Positions 51,796-59,913 of a stretch of DNA of 64,000 nt are shown piece after piece. Every line of letters starts with the position of its first letter. Positions within the stretch are counted from its first letter, which is position 1. The notes beneath the pieces were generated by a model. That model ran no database searches and was not told the DNA's origin. It saw only the letters and a program-made list of their open reading frames with translations. Source of the stretch: Candidatus Mycobacterium methanotrophicum (GTDB taxonomy: Bacteria > Actinomycetota > Actinomycetes > Mycobacteriales > Mycobacteriaceae); contig NZ_CP097320.1 of the NCBI RefSeq assembly GCF_023515995.1, positions 4,278,001-4,342,000 on the forward strand, written 5' to 3'. Position numbers and translations under genes: made by a program.

Positions 51796-51815
51796 AGGTA
51801 GGATTTTTCCTACCT
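51796..51815. promoter_or_regulatory. ArsR-type operator palindrome
   Basis: AGGTAGGA and TCCTACCT form perfect 8-bp arms with the spacer TTTT. It lies between the ArsR gene and the divergent GAP gene, about 30 bp from the latter's start, so it can control both. Confidence 0.7.
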
Positions 51816-51848
51816 TTCAACTGCTGACGCCACACGCGGCCAGGGAAT

Positions 51849-52538
51849 GTGAAGATTCAACCTGTGACAGCAAGCTTGGGCTCCGTGCTGACGACGCTCA
51901 TCCCGCTCGCATTGGTCATCGCTATCTCGCCGTTAACAGTCATTCCGGCGGTGCTGGTGCTGCATGCGCCACGGCCGCGGCCGACCGCCCTCGCCTTCCT
52001 CGGCGGCTGGACGCTGGGCCTGGCCGCGCTGACGGTGGCCTTCGTCGCGTCCTCGGGCGCACTAGAGGGGCTGCGCAAGTCTCCACCGACCTGGGCGTCC
52101 TGGCTGCGTGTCGTCCTCGGATCGGCGCTCATCGCGTTCGGGATCCGCCGGTGGCTGACTCGGCACGGGCATACCGAATCCCCCAGGTGGATGCGGCCTT
52201 TCGCGACCCTTACCCCCCAGCGCGCGGGCATAACCGGCGTGGTGTTGGTGGTGGTCCGGCTCGAGGTGTTGATCATGTGCGCCTTGGCCGGTTTGGCCAT
52301 CGGCAGCAGGAGGCTCAGCATCGCCGCCGACTGGATCACCGGCGCGATCTTCCTCGCCGTCGCCGCATCCACGGTCGCCATCCCGGTTCTGGCCTACGCG
52401 GGCGCCGGTCATCGCCTCGACGACTCGATGGCGCGGATCAAGGACTGGATGGAACGCAACAACGCCGCGCTGCTCGCGGCAATCCTGGTGTTGATCGGTT
52501 TGATGGTGTTGTACAACGGCGCTCACCAGCTGTACTGA
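51849..52538 (+). CDS. GAP/Sap-family membrane protein (LysE-like)
   Basis: A 229-residue polytopic membrane protein with about six hydrophobic helices (LTTLIPLALVIAISPLTVIP, ALAFLGGWTLGLAALTVAFV, VLGSALIAFGIRRWL, ITGVVLVVVRLEVLIM). This is the GAP family seen in mycobacteria near glycolipid genes; Sap (Rv3821) is linked to sulfolipid-1 export. Cargo here is unknown. GTG 51849 is used; GTG at 51864 is an alternative. It is divergent from arsR with an operator between, so it may be under ArsR control. Confidence 0.8.
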   Translation: MKIQPVTASLGSVLTTLIPLALVIAISPLTVIPAVLVLHAPRPRPTALAFLGGWTLGLAALTVAFVASSGALEGLRKSPPTWASWLRVVLGSALIAFGIRRWLTRHGHTESPRWMRPFATLTPQRAGITGVVLVVVRLEVLIMCALAGLAIGSRRLSIAADWITGAIFLAVAASTVAIPVLAYAGAGHRLDDSMARIKDWMERNNAALLAAILVLIGLMVLYNGAHQLY

Positions 52539-52570
52539 GCAGCGCTAAACCGCGCATAAGATCGTCGGGC

Positions 52571-53734
52571 GTGAGCCTCAACGACCCGGATGCGCTGGCG
52601 GTACTGCACGCCGCCATCGACCCGGACGACGCAAACGGGCTCATCGGCCGGTTCTACACGCGCTGGTTTGCCTTCGACGTTTCACTGCGCGACCTGTTTC
52701 CACCCGACATGGCCGGTCAGCGGGCCGCCTTCGCCCACGCGCTGAAATGGGTTTACGGCGAACTGGTTGCCCAACGAGCCGAAGAGCCGGTGGCGTTTTT
52801 AGCTCAACTCGGACGAGACCACCGCAAATACGGGGTGCTGCCCGAGCATTACGAGACGCTACGGCTGGCATTGCACGCAACGCTGCGCGACGAGTTGGCC
52901 GAGGCGTGGACCGATGCGGTGGACGCGGCCGCCCAGCAGTCGCTGAACCTGATCACCGGCGTGATGAGCGGCGCCGCGGACGCCGAGCAGGGACCGGCCT
53001 GGTGGGACGGCACCGTGATCGAGCGCCTGCGAATATCTCGTGACCTCGTTGTGGTTCGCCTGCAGCTGGACCACCCGATGCCGTATCACGCCGGCCAATA
53101 CGTCAACGTCGCGGTACCGCAGTGCCCACGGCGATGGCGATATCTGACGCCGGCCATTCCGCCGGATGACACCGGCGCCATCGAATTCCACGTGCGGGCG
53201 GTCCCGGGCGGCCTGGTCAGCAATGCCATCGTCAACGAGACGCAGCCTGGCGACCGGTGGCGGCTGTCCAGCCCGCACGGCGGCTTGCAGGTCGACCGCG
53301 ACGGCGGCGACGTGCTGATGGTGGCGGGCAGCACCGGGCTCGCGCCGCTGCGCTCCATTGTCATGGACCTGACCCGCTGGGGCATCAACCCCCGCGTGCA
53401 CATGTTCTTCGGCGGCCGCCACCCGTGCGAGCTCTACGACCTGCCGACCTTGTGGCAGATCACCACCCACAATCCGTGGCTGTCGGTGACGCCGGTCTCC
53501 GAGCACAATAGCGACCCCGCTTGGGCCGCCGACTATCCCGATGTGACGCCGCCGCGCGGACTGCACCTGCGACAGACCGGCAGGCTGATGGACGTCGTAA
53601 CCAGATACGGCGGTTGGGGGGACCGGCAGATCCTGATCTGCGGCGGACCGGAGATGGTGCGCGCCACCAAGGCTGCGCTGATCGCCAAAGGTGCGCCGCC
53701 GGAGCGCATCCAACACGATCCGCTGTACAGCTAG
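52571..53734 (+). CDS. Flavohaemoglobin, type II-like (Rv0385-like)
   Basis: A 387-residue fusion of a globin domain (residues 1 to about 135: LIGRFYTRWFAFDVSLRDLF, LAQLGRDHRKYGVLPEHYE) and an FAD/NAD reductase domain (AGQYVNVAVPQCPRRWRYLT, VPGGLVSNAIVNETQPGDRW, VAGSTGLAPLRSIV, ILICGGPEMVR). Members of this type in M. tuberculosis are reported to oxidise D-lactate rather than act as classic nitric-oxide dioxygenases. The GTG at 52571 gives normal length; the longer frame above it overlaps the GAP gene. In M. tuberculosis the gene is next to clpB; here five other genes lie between. Confidence 0.88.
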   Translation: MSLNDPDALAVLHAAIDPDDANGLIGRFYTRWFAFDVSLRDLFPPDMAGQRAAFAHALKWVYGELVAQRAEEPVAFLAQLGRDHRKYGVLPEHYETLRLALHATLRDELAEAWTDAVDAAAQQSLNLITGVMSGAADAEQGPAWWDGTVIERLRISRDLVVVRLQLDHPMPYHAGQYVNVAVPQCPRRWRYLTPAIPPDDTGAIEFHVRAVPGGLVSNAIVNETQPGDRWRLSSPHGGLQVDRDGGDVLMVAGSTGLAPLRSIVMDLTRWGINPRVHMFFGGRHPCELYDLPTLWQITTHNPWLSVTPVSEHNSDPAWAADYPDVTPPRGLHLRQTGRLMDVVTRYGGWGDRQILICGGPEMVRATKAALIAKGAPPERIQHDPLYS

Positions 53735-53744
53735 CCTGAAGGTC

Positions 53745-54638
53745 GTGCACATCGTCACGCTGCGCGACACGTCGTCAGATCTGGAAGCCCAGTTCGTCCC
53801 GGAGGCCGGCATGATCGGCGTCTCACTGACCGACTCGGGCGTCGAACTGCTCGGCCAACGCCGCGGCCTGGACGCCTATGTGGCCGACGGCAAGACGATG
53901 GGTATCCCGATCCTGTATCCGTGGGCAAATCGACTGGGCGCCAACACTTATACCGTCGAAGGCGCGACGGTCACGCTGTCAGCCGGCCAGCATGGGGTGC
54001 GAACGGATCCCAACGGGCTACCAATCCACGGCGTGCTCGCGGCCTATCCGCACTGGCGGGTGACGCACGAGACTGCCAATGAGCTGGCCGCCGAAGTCGA
54101 TTTCGGCGGCGATCGGGAGTTGTTGGCGAGCTTTCCGTTTCCGCATCGGCTAGCGTTGGCCGTAACGCTGTTCGAGCGATCCTTGCGGGTGCGCACATCA
54201 GTGGCCCCGACCGGAAACCAGCCGGTCCCACTCTGTTTCGGTTTTCATCCGTATCTCCAGTTGCCGGATGTGCCGCGCGAGCAGTGGGTCATCGACACCC
54301 CACCGCTGCGACACCTGAAACTCGACGCGCGGGGCTTGCCCACCGGGGAGACGGCGCCGCGTCCGGCTATGACTGAAGCGTTGGACGACAATGCTTTTGA
54401 TGACGGGTACGACGAGGTGGCCGAGGGCGCGGTGTTCGCGGTGTCCGGCGGTGGCCGTCGTATCGAGGTGCATTTTGAGCAGGGCTATCCGGCGGCGCAG
54501 ATCTTCGCGCCGGCCGGCGAGGATGTGGTGTGCTTCGAGCCGATGACCGCCCCCACTGACGCGCTGCGCGGCGGCGGCTACCGGTGCGCGCATCCTGGCG
54601 ATTGGGGAGTCGCCCAGTTTTCGATTCGGGTCGCCTGA
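53745..54638 (+). CDS. Aldose 1-epimerase-like protein
   Basis: A 297-residue galactose-mutarotase-fold protein. Features: GVELLGQRRGLDAYVADGKT, IPILYPWANRLGANTY, GLPIHGVLAAYPHW (histidine region), PLCFGFHPYLQLPD with the second histidine, and VCFEPMTAPTDALRGGG with the catalytic glutamate. It interconverts sugar anomers in the cytoplasm; its sugar is unknown. The GTG at 53745 is 10 bp after the flavohaemoglobin stop, so both may be in one transcript. Confidence 0.88.
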   Translation: MHIVTLRDTSSDLEAQFVPEAGMIGVSLTDSGVELLGQRRGLDAYVADGKTMGIPILYPWANRLGANTYTVEGATVTLSAGQHGVRTDPNGLPIHGVLAAYPHWRVTHETANELAAEVDFGGDRELLASFPFPHRLALAVTLFERSLRVRTSVAPTGNQPVPLCFGFHPYLQLPDVPREQWVIDTPPLRHLKLDARGLPTGETAPRPAMTEALDDNAFDDGYDEVAEGAVFAVSGGGRRIEVHFEQGYPAAQIFAPAGEDVVCFEPMTAPTDALRGGGYRCAHPGDWGVAQFSIRVA

Positions 54639-54820
54639 GCTGCGCGAGCAGACCTAGCCGGGCTTCGCCCCAGCCCGACGAGGCATGTCGTTGGTCACTG
54701 TTGGTTTTTGGGGGCTGCGGTCGGCGGGTGAAGACCGTGACCGGCGGACCGGCCCGGTGGATGAACCGTCATAACGGCTGGTTGGCCGACTGGCCGTCTC
54801 AGCTCCGTCCGGAGCCCATC

Positions 54821-55210
54821 ATGACCGTAACGCGATCTGTCGCCGATGCCTTGTCCGAGCATGCGGTCTTTGAGGTCGAATGCATCGACCGCATGTTCTG
54901 CAACGTCTACGTGCCGGGGTCGCAGTACGCGCCCGGCCTGGCGGCCTGTGCGCATCGGCAGCTGGGGTCGCCGATCGCCTCGACCGCGCCGCTGGCCCGT
55001 ATCACCGAGGCGTTCGATAAGGCGGTGCACCGGTTCGCCCGCGACCACGGGCTGCCCCGGGGTGGATGTCGTCACGCCCGCGCTGCGGGAGATCGGCTTT
55101 TCCGCCAACCGACGTCTGCTGCACGTCCAACGACTCGGCCACGACCCGATCACCGGCGCCGACGCGCTCGACACCACCACCGGGGCGGTCGTTCTAAGTT
55201 GCCGTTTGCT
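54821..55210 (+). pseudogene. Two gene fragments of a mycobacterial hypothetical/transposon-type family
   Basis: TVTRSVADALSEHAVFEVEC, then IDRMFCNVYVPGSQYAPGLA and ITEAFDKAVHRFARDHGLP resemble the N-terminus of a large family of hypothetical proteins often near transposons. After about 55060 the reading frame changes and another segment, VDVVTPALREIGFSANRRLL and HVQRLGHDPITGADALDTTT, follows and ends before hspR. Both pieces are short and lie in different frames, so this is debris. In 54639-54820 I see nothing. Confidence 0.45.
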
Positions 55211-55223
55211 ACGGGCGAGCAGA

Positions 55224-55604
55224 CTAGCGCCGCGGCTGCCAGACCACCACGGCGGTGCTCTTGGGTACCACCGCGACTTCGCGTCGCTGGTTGGCCCGCA
55301 GCGCCTCGATCTCGGCGGCCATTTCCCGCAGCCGCGACTGTAGCGCCTCGACTTGGTTGGTCAACTCGATAATGCGTTTGATGCCCGCCAGATTGACGCC
55401 TTCGTCCTGGGAGAGCCGTTGCACTTCGCGGAGCAGCTCAACGTCGCGCTGCGAATAACGGCGCCCACCACCGGAACTGCGGCTCGGGCTGACCAGACCG
55501 AGCCGGTCATAGTTACGCAGCGTCTGCGCATGCATACCGGCCAGCTCGGCGGCCACCGAGATCAGGAAGGTCCGCGCATCCTTCTCATTCCTGTTCTTGG
55601 CCAT
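55224..55604 (-). CDS. hspR: Heat-shock repressor HspR
   Basis: A 126-residue MerR-type repressor. RTFLISVAAELAGMHAQTLR and NYDRLGLVSPSRSSGGGRRY form the helix-turn-helix and wing; DEGVNLAGIKRIIELTNQVE and the coiled coil follow; the C-terminal hydrophobic tail (VVPKSTAVVVWQPRR) is as in M. tuberculosis. HspR binds HAIR sites with DnaK as co-repressor. The ATG at 55604 overlaps the dnaJ1 stop by one base (TGATG). It closes the dnaK-grpE-dnaJ1-hspR operon. Confidence 0.96.
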   Translation of the reverse strand: MAKNRNEKDARTFLISVAAELAGMHAQTLRNYDRLGLVSPSRSSGGGRRYSQRDVELLREVQRLSQDEGVNLAGIKRIIELTNQVEALQSRLREMAAEIEALRANQRREVAVVPKSTAVVVWQPRR

Positions 55605-56791
55605 CAACTACTAGCCGCCCATCCGGCCCGCGGATCGAAGCCGCTGGAGCGCTCGGCGACAGCGTAGGCTTCCAGCGCCTCTTTCGCCGCACCTTCCAGG
55701 TTCGGCGGGACGGCCACTTTGACCGTGACCAGCAGGTCGCCCTGACCGCCGGAACGCTTGGGCACACCTCGTCCACGAACCCGCAGAATGCGCCCGTCGG
55801 CAGTGCCCTTGGGCACCCGAACACCGACCTTGCCGTCCAGCGTCGGCACCGAAAGCGTTGTGCCCAAAGCTAACTCGGTGAAGCTCACGGGGACAGTGAC
55901 GGTGAGGTCATCGCCGTGGCGGCCGAAGACCTTGTCCGGCCGCACGTGCACGGTGACATAGAGGTCACCGGACGGAGCGCCGCGCAGCCCGGCCTCACCC
56001 TGACCGGGCAGTCGGATCCGCTGGCCGTCCTGGACGCCCGGCGGGATCCGCACGTTGATCGTGCGGGTGCGGGTGGTGACGCCCGTTCCCTTGCACTCGT
56101 CGCACGGGTGCTCGATGATCGATCCGCTGCCGCGGCAATCGGTGCATGGCTCGGAGAAGCCGAAAGCGCCTTGGTTGCGGCTGATTACACCCGAGCCGTT
56201 ACAGGTCGGGCACACTTTCGGGCTGGTGCCTGGTCGGGCGCCGCTGCCGTGACAGTTAGTGCATGGCGCCGGACTGGTCAGCCGTAGCGGCATCGCCACG
56301 CCCTTGGTAGCTTCCATGAAGCTCAGCTCGGCTTCGGTCTCCAGGTCGTTGCCGCGGCGCGGACGGCTGGGCCGCGGCGACGCGCCGCGGCCGAACAGGC
56401 CGCCGAACAGATCACCGATGTCGGTGCCGCCGGTGCGCCCGGCGGCGTCGAACAAATCGTTGAGGTTGAACTCGGTGCCATCGCCGCCGACGCCGCCGAC
56501 GTTGAAGCCACCGCCGAAATCGCCACTGTTGAATCGGCGACCGAATCCGCCGCCGGCGAAGAGCCGACGAGTTTCGTCGTACTCCTTGCGCTTGGCGGGG
56601 TCCGACAGCACGCTGTTGGCCTCGGACACGGCCTTGAACCGGTCCGCGGCGTGCGCGTTGTCCGGGTTCCGGTCGGGATGCAGCTCGGCAGCCAGCTTGC
56701 GGTAGGCCCTCTTGATCTCGTCCTGGCCGGCGTCAGAAGCGACACCGAGCTCCTTGTAGAAGTCCTTTTCGACCCATTCGCGTTGGGCCAT
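55604..56791 (-). CDS. dnaJ1: Chaperone protein DnaJ1
   Basis: A 395-residue Hsp40 co-chaperone that stimulates DnaK ATPase. Order: J domain with HPD (LAAELHPDRNPDNAHAADRF), Gly/Phe-rich linker with many GG, four zinc-finger repeats (CTNCHGSG, CPTCNGSG, CTDCRGSG, CDECKGTG), and the C-terminal substrate-binding domains. AGGAGGTG precedes the ATG. It lies 47 bp after grpE and overlaps hspR by one base. Confidence 0.97.
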   Translation of the reverse strand: MAQREWVEKDFYKELGVASDAGQDEIKRAYRKLAAELHPDRNPDNAHAADRFKAVSEANSVLSDPAKRKEYDETRRLFAGGGFGRRFNSGDFGGGFNVGGVGGDGTEFNLNDLFDAAGRTGGTDIGDLFGGLFGRGASPRPSRPRRGNDLETEAELSFMEATKGVAMPLRLTSPAPCTNCHGSGARPGTSPKVCPTCNGSGVISRNQGAFGFSEPCTDCRGSGSIIEHPCDECKGTGVTTRTRTINVRIPPGVQDGQRIRLPGQGEAGLRGAPSGDLYVTVHVRPDKVFGRHGDDLTVTVPVSFTELALGTTLSVPTLDGKVGVRVPKGTADGRILRVRGRGVPKRSGGQGDLLVTVKVAVPPNLEGAAKEALEAYAVAERSSGFDPRAGWAASS

Positions 56792-56838
56792 ATCGCGTCA
56801 CCTCCTGCCACCAGCCGATAGTGGTGCCGAACCTGTCG

Positions 56839-57537
56839 TTACTTCTCCGACGCTGAAGATTCTGCGTTGTGCTCACCCTCGTTCGCGTCGTTATCGACTG
56901 TGTCTTCATTCTCGATTTCGGTGGCGTCATCGACGGAGTCGTCCGCGACGGTGTCCACCACCGCGACCAATGCGTGCCGCAGCACCTGGCCACCGAGGCG
57001 GTAGCCCTGCCGCAACACGTTGCCGATCACCGGCTTCGAACCCTCGCCGCCATCGCCCTCATGTTGCACGGCCTCGTGCAGCACCGGGTCGAAGTCGTCG
57101 CCCTCGGCCCCGAACGCCGTCAACCCGAGTCCGGTCAGCGCGCTGAGCAATTTGTCGGCGACCAACTTCAGCGGCCCCGACTCCAGATCTCCATGACTAC
57201 GCGCGCGGTCGAGATCGTCGAGCACGCCCAGTAATTGGCTGACGATGCTCGCCTTGGCACGCTCGGCGGTCGCCTCCTGATCGCGCAACGCCCGCTTGCG
57301 GTAGTTGGCGAAGTCGGCTTGCACCCGCTGCAGATCGGCGGTCAGCTCAGCAACCTTGTCGGCGATGGCAGCGCCTTCCGAGCCTTCCGCGCCCTCCCGG
57401 GCTTTTGCACCTGAGGCTTCCGGCGCCGCCCCGCTCGGGGCGGCGCCGGAAGCCATGTGGCGTACTTGGCCGGTCTCGGGATCAATCCGCCGCTTGTCGG
57501 TTATCGTTACCTGCTCTTGTGGATTTGGTTGAGTCAC
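56839..57537 (-). CDS. grpE: Nucleotide exchange factor GrpE
   Basis: A 232-residue homodimeric exchange factor of DnaK. A disordered, acidic N-terminus is followed by the long helix (VAELTADLQRVQADFANYRK) and the beta domain (FDPVLHEAVQHEGDGG, PVIGNVLRQGYRLGGQVLRH, ALVAV). The C-terminal tail is acidic. The GTG start overlaps the dnaK stop (GTGA), indicating coupled translation. Confidence 0.96.
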   Translation of the reverse strand: MTQPNPQEQVTITDKRRIDPETGQVRHMASGAAPSGAAPEASGAKAREGAEGSEGAAIADKVAELTADLQRVQADFANYRKRALRDQEATAERAKASIVSQLLGVLDDLDRARSHGDLESGPLKLVADKLLSALTGLGLTAFGAEGDDFDPVLHEAVQHEGDGGEGSKPVIGNVLRQGYRLGGQVLRHALVAVVDTVADDSVDDATEIENEDTVDNDANEGEHNAESSASEK

Positions 57538-59390
57538 CGGGCCTCCCGGTCATCATCGACCACCTCCGCGTCGACGACGTCGTCGGCACCACCGGACCCG
57601 TCGCCGCTCGGACCGCCGGCGGCCTGCGCGGCCTCGTAGATCGCCTGGCCGAGGGCCTGCGATTCCCGGCCCAGCTTCTCCATCGCGGACTTGATGGCGC
57701 CGATGTCGGTGCCCTCCAGCGACTTCTTCGCGTCGGCAACAGCGGCGTCGACCTTGTTGAGGGTGTCCTCGGGGACCTTCGAACCGCCGGGCTCGGACGC
57801 TGCACTCCTCTGTTCAGCGACGAACTTCTCCGTCTGGTAGACGAGCGTCTCGGCCTGGTTGCGGACGTCGGCCTCTTCGCGACGCTTACGGTCCTCCTCG
57901 GCGTGCGCCTCGGCGTCCTTGATCATCCGGTCGATCTCTTCCTTGGACAGGCCGGAGCCCTCCTGGATCTTGATCGTGTTCTCCTTGCCGGTGCCTTTGT
58001 CCTTGGCCGTGACGTGCACGATGCCGTTGGCGTCGATGTCGAAAGTGACCTCGATCTGCGGGACGCCGCGCGGAGCGGGCGGAATGCCGGTCAGCTCGAA
58101 GGAGCCGAGTAGCTTGTTGTGCGAAGCGATTTCGCGCTCACCCTGATAGACCTGGATCTGCACCGACGGCTGGTTGTCGTCGGCCGTGGTGAAGGTCTCC
58201 GACCGCTTGGTCGGAATCGTGGTGTTGCGTTCGATCAGCTTAGTCATCACGCCACCCTTGGTCTCAATGCCCAAGCTCAGCGGCGTAACATCAAGCAGCA
58301 GAACATCTTTCACCTCGCCCTTCAGCACACCAGCCTGCAAGGCAGCACCCACTGCCACAACCTCGTCGGGGTTGACGCCCTTGTTGGGCTCTTTGCCGCC
58401 GGTGAGCTCCTTGACCAGGTCGGTCACCGCGGGCATCCGGGTGGATCCACCCACCAGCACCACATGGTCGATCTCGGAAACCGAGATGCCGGCGTCCTTG
58501 ATCACCTGCTGGAACGGGTTGCGAGTGCGGTCCAGCAGATCTTGGGTGATCTTCTGGAACTCCGCACGCGTCAGCTGCTCGTCGAGGAACAACGGGTTTT
58601 TGTCGGAGTCAACGGTGATGTAGGGCAGGTTGACCGACGTGCTGCCCGACGACGACAGCTCGATCTTGGCCTTCTCGGCCGCTTCCCGCAGCCGCTGCAT
58701 CGCCATCTTGTCCTTGGTCAGGTCGATGCCCGACGTGCCCTTGAACTTGTCGACCAGCCAACTGACGATGCGGTCGTCCCAGTCGTCACCGCCGAGGTGG
58801 TTGTCGCCTGAGGTGGCGCGGACTTCCACGACACCGTCACCAATCTCCAGCAACGACACGTCGAAGGTGCCGCCACCGAGGTCGAAGACCAGGATCCGCT
58901 GTTCCTTCTCGCCCTTGTCCAACCCGTAGGCCAGCGCGGCCGCGGTCGGCTCGTTGACGATCCGCAGCACGTTCAGGCCGGCGATCTGGCCGGCCTCCTT
59001 GGTGGCCTGTCGCTGAGCATCGTTGAAGTAGGCGGGTGTGGTGATCACCGCGTCGGTGATGTCCTCACCGAGGTAGGCCTCGGCATCGCGCTTCAGCTTC
59101 ATCAGAATGCGAGCGCTGATTTCCTGCGGGGTGTACTTCTTGCCGTCGATCTCGATCTTCCAGTCCGTGCCCATGTGCCGCTTGATCGACCGCACGGTGC
59201 GGTCGACGTTGGTCACTGCCTGGTTCTTGGCGGGCTGGCCGACCAGCACCTCACCGTTGCGCGCGAACGCGACGATGGACGGCGTGGTCCGAGAGCCCTC
59301 GGAGTTGGCGACGACGACGGGGTCCCCACCCTCCAGAACCGAGATGACGGAGTTGGTGGTCCCGAGGTCGATGCCGACCGCACGAGCCAT
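57534..59390 (-). CDS. dnaK: Chaperone DnaK (Hsp70)
   Basis: A 618-residue Hsp70. Nucleotide-binding domain motifs: AVGIDLGTTNSVISVLEGG, ILVFDLGGGTFDVSLLEI, VVLVGGSTRMPAV; linker DVLLLDVTPLSLGIETKGG; substrate-binding domain and lid follow, ending in a Gly/Asp-rich tail. It folds and protects proteins, and acts as HspR co-repressor. The ATG at 59390 has AGGAAGG at good distance; the long upstream frame is not part of it. Two HAIR-like sites lie 44-118 bp upstream. Confidence 0.98.
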   Translation of the reverse strand: MARAVGIDLGTTNSVISVLEGGDPVVVANSEGSRTTPSIVAFARNGEVLVGQPAKNQAVTNVDRTVRSIKRHMGTDWKIEIDGKKYTPQEISARILMKLKRDAEAYLGEDITDAVITTPAYFNDAQRQATKEAGQIAGLNVLRIVNEPTAAALAYGLDKGEKEQRILVFDLGGGTFDVSLLEIGDGVVEVRATSGDNHLGGDDWDDRIVSWLVDKFKGTSGIDLTKDKMAMQRLREAAEKAKIELSSSGSTSVNLPYITVDSDKNPLFLDEQLTRAEFQKITQDLLDRTRNPFQQVIKDAGISVSEIDHVVLVGGSTRMPAVTDLVKELTGGKEPNKGVNPDEVVAVGAALQAGVLKGEVKDVLLLDVTPLSLGIETKGGVMTKLIERNTTIPTKRSETFTTADDNQPSVQIQVYQGEREIASHNKLLGSFELTGIPPAPRGVPQIEVTFDIDANGIVHVTAKDKGTGKENTIKIQEGSGLSKEEIDRMIKDAEAHAEEDRKRREEADVRNQAETLVYQTEKFVAEQRSAASEPGGSKVPEDTLNKVDAAVADAKKSLEGTDIGAIKSAMEKLGRESQALGQAIYEAAQAAGGPSGDGSGGADDVVDAEVVDDDREAR

Positions 59391-59433
59391 AGTGAATCCT
59401 TCCTGATAGTCGAATGTTGGTACGCAGCACGCT

Positions 59434-59454
59434 GCTGAGTGAACTCCACTCAAG
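59434..59454. promoter_or_regulatory. HAIR-like HspR site 1 upstream of dnaK
   Basis: GCTGAGT, seven bases, ACTCAAG: right half perfect against CTTGAGT-N7-ACTCAAG, left half with two mismatches. It lies 44 bp before the dnaK start. Confidence 0.75.
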
Positions 59455-59476
59455 ATTGCCCGTCGCGGAGTACCGC

Positions 59477-59771
59477 TGTCAAGCCATATTGAGTCAAGGT
59501 CACTCAAGGTTGTCGCAGCAGTCAACGCCGCTGTTCGAGGGTTTGTTCCCTGCCGAAGCAGACGGTTCCAGGACTCCGCGAGGTTGACCGCGGTACCTAC
59601 GGCCGCGAACAGTGGGGATCCGATACGCAGCAGCAGGTCGGATGGAACCAGTGCCGTATTGGCGGATACCGGATCAAGCAGTGCGCCGAGCAGGTTACCG
59701 GCCTCGAGCTCACTGGTGGAGATGTTGGCGTCGTATGCGGGCAAGCTGGTGAGCGACGCATTGACTGCGCC
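59477..59771 (-). pseudogene. Possible C-terminal remnant of a PE-PPE-type protein
   Basis: Upstream of dnaK, in the same frame, residues LPAYDANISTSELEAGNLLG and ALLDPVSANTALVPSDLLL resemble the LP.YD...L.GDP.AA.T.L tail found after PE-PPE hydrolase domains. No start or core domain is present. The dnaK operator site 2 lies inside its end. The call rests on weak resemblance; the rest of 59391-59913 shows nothing else. Confidence 0.35.
59488..59508. promoter_or_regulatory. HAIR-like HspR site 2 upstream of dnaK
   Basis: ATTGAGT, seven bases, ACTCAAG: one mismatch to the HAIR consensus. With site 1 (34 bp between the sites) it gives the paired HspR binding usual at dnaK promoters. Confidence 0.8.
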
Positions 59772-59913
59772 GGCAAGGGGCCACGGAATCGGGCAAGCTC
59801 GACAACTTCGGTCAGTTGAGAGCACCGTAGCGCCGTGGGATAGTTTCGCAACCAGTACGTTCTCGGCGTCCCCGCGTCGCAGCGTTGCACCAAGCCACGA
59901 CGATAGGAACTCG

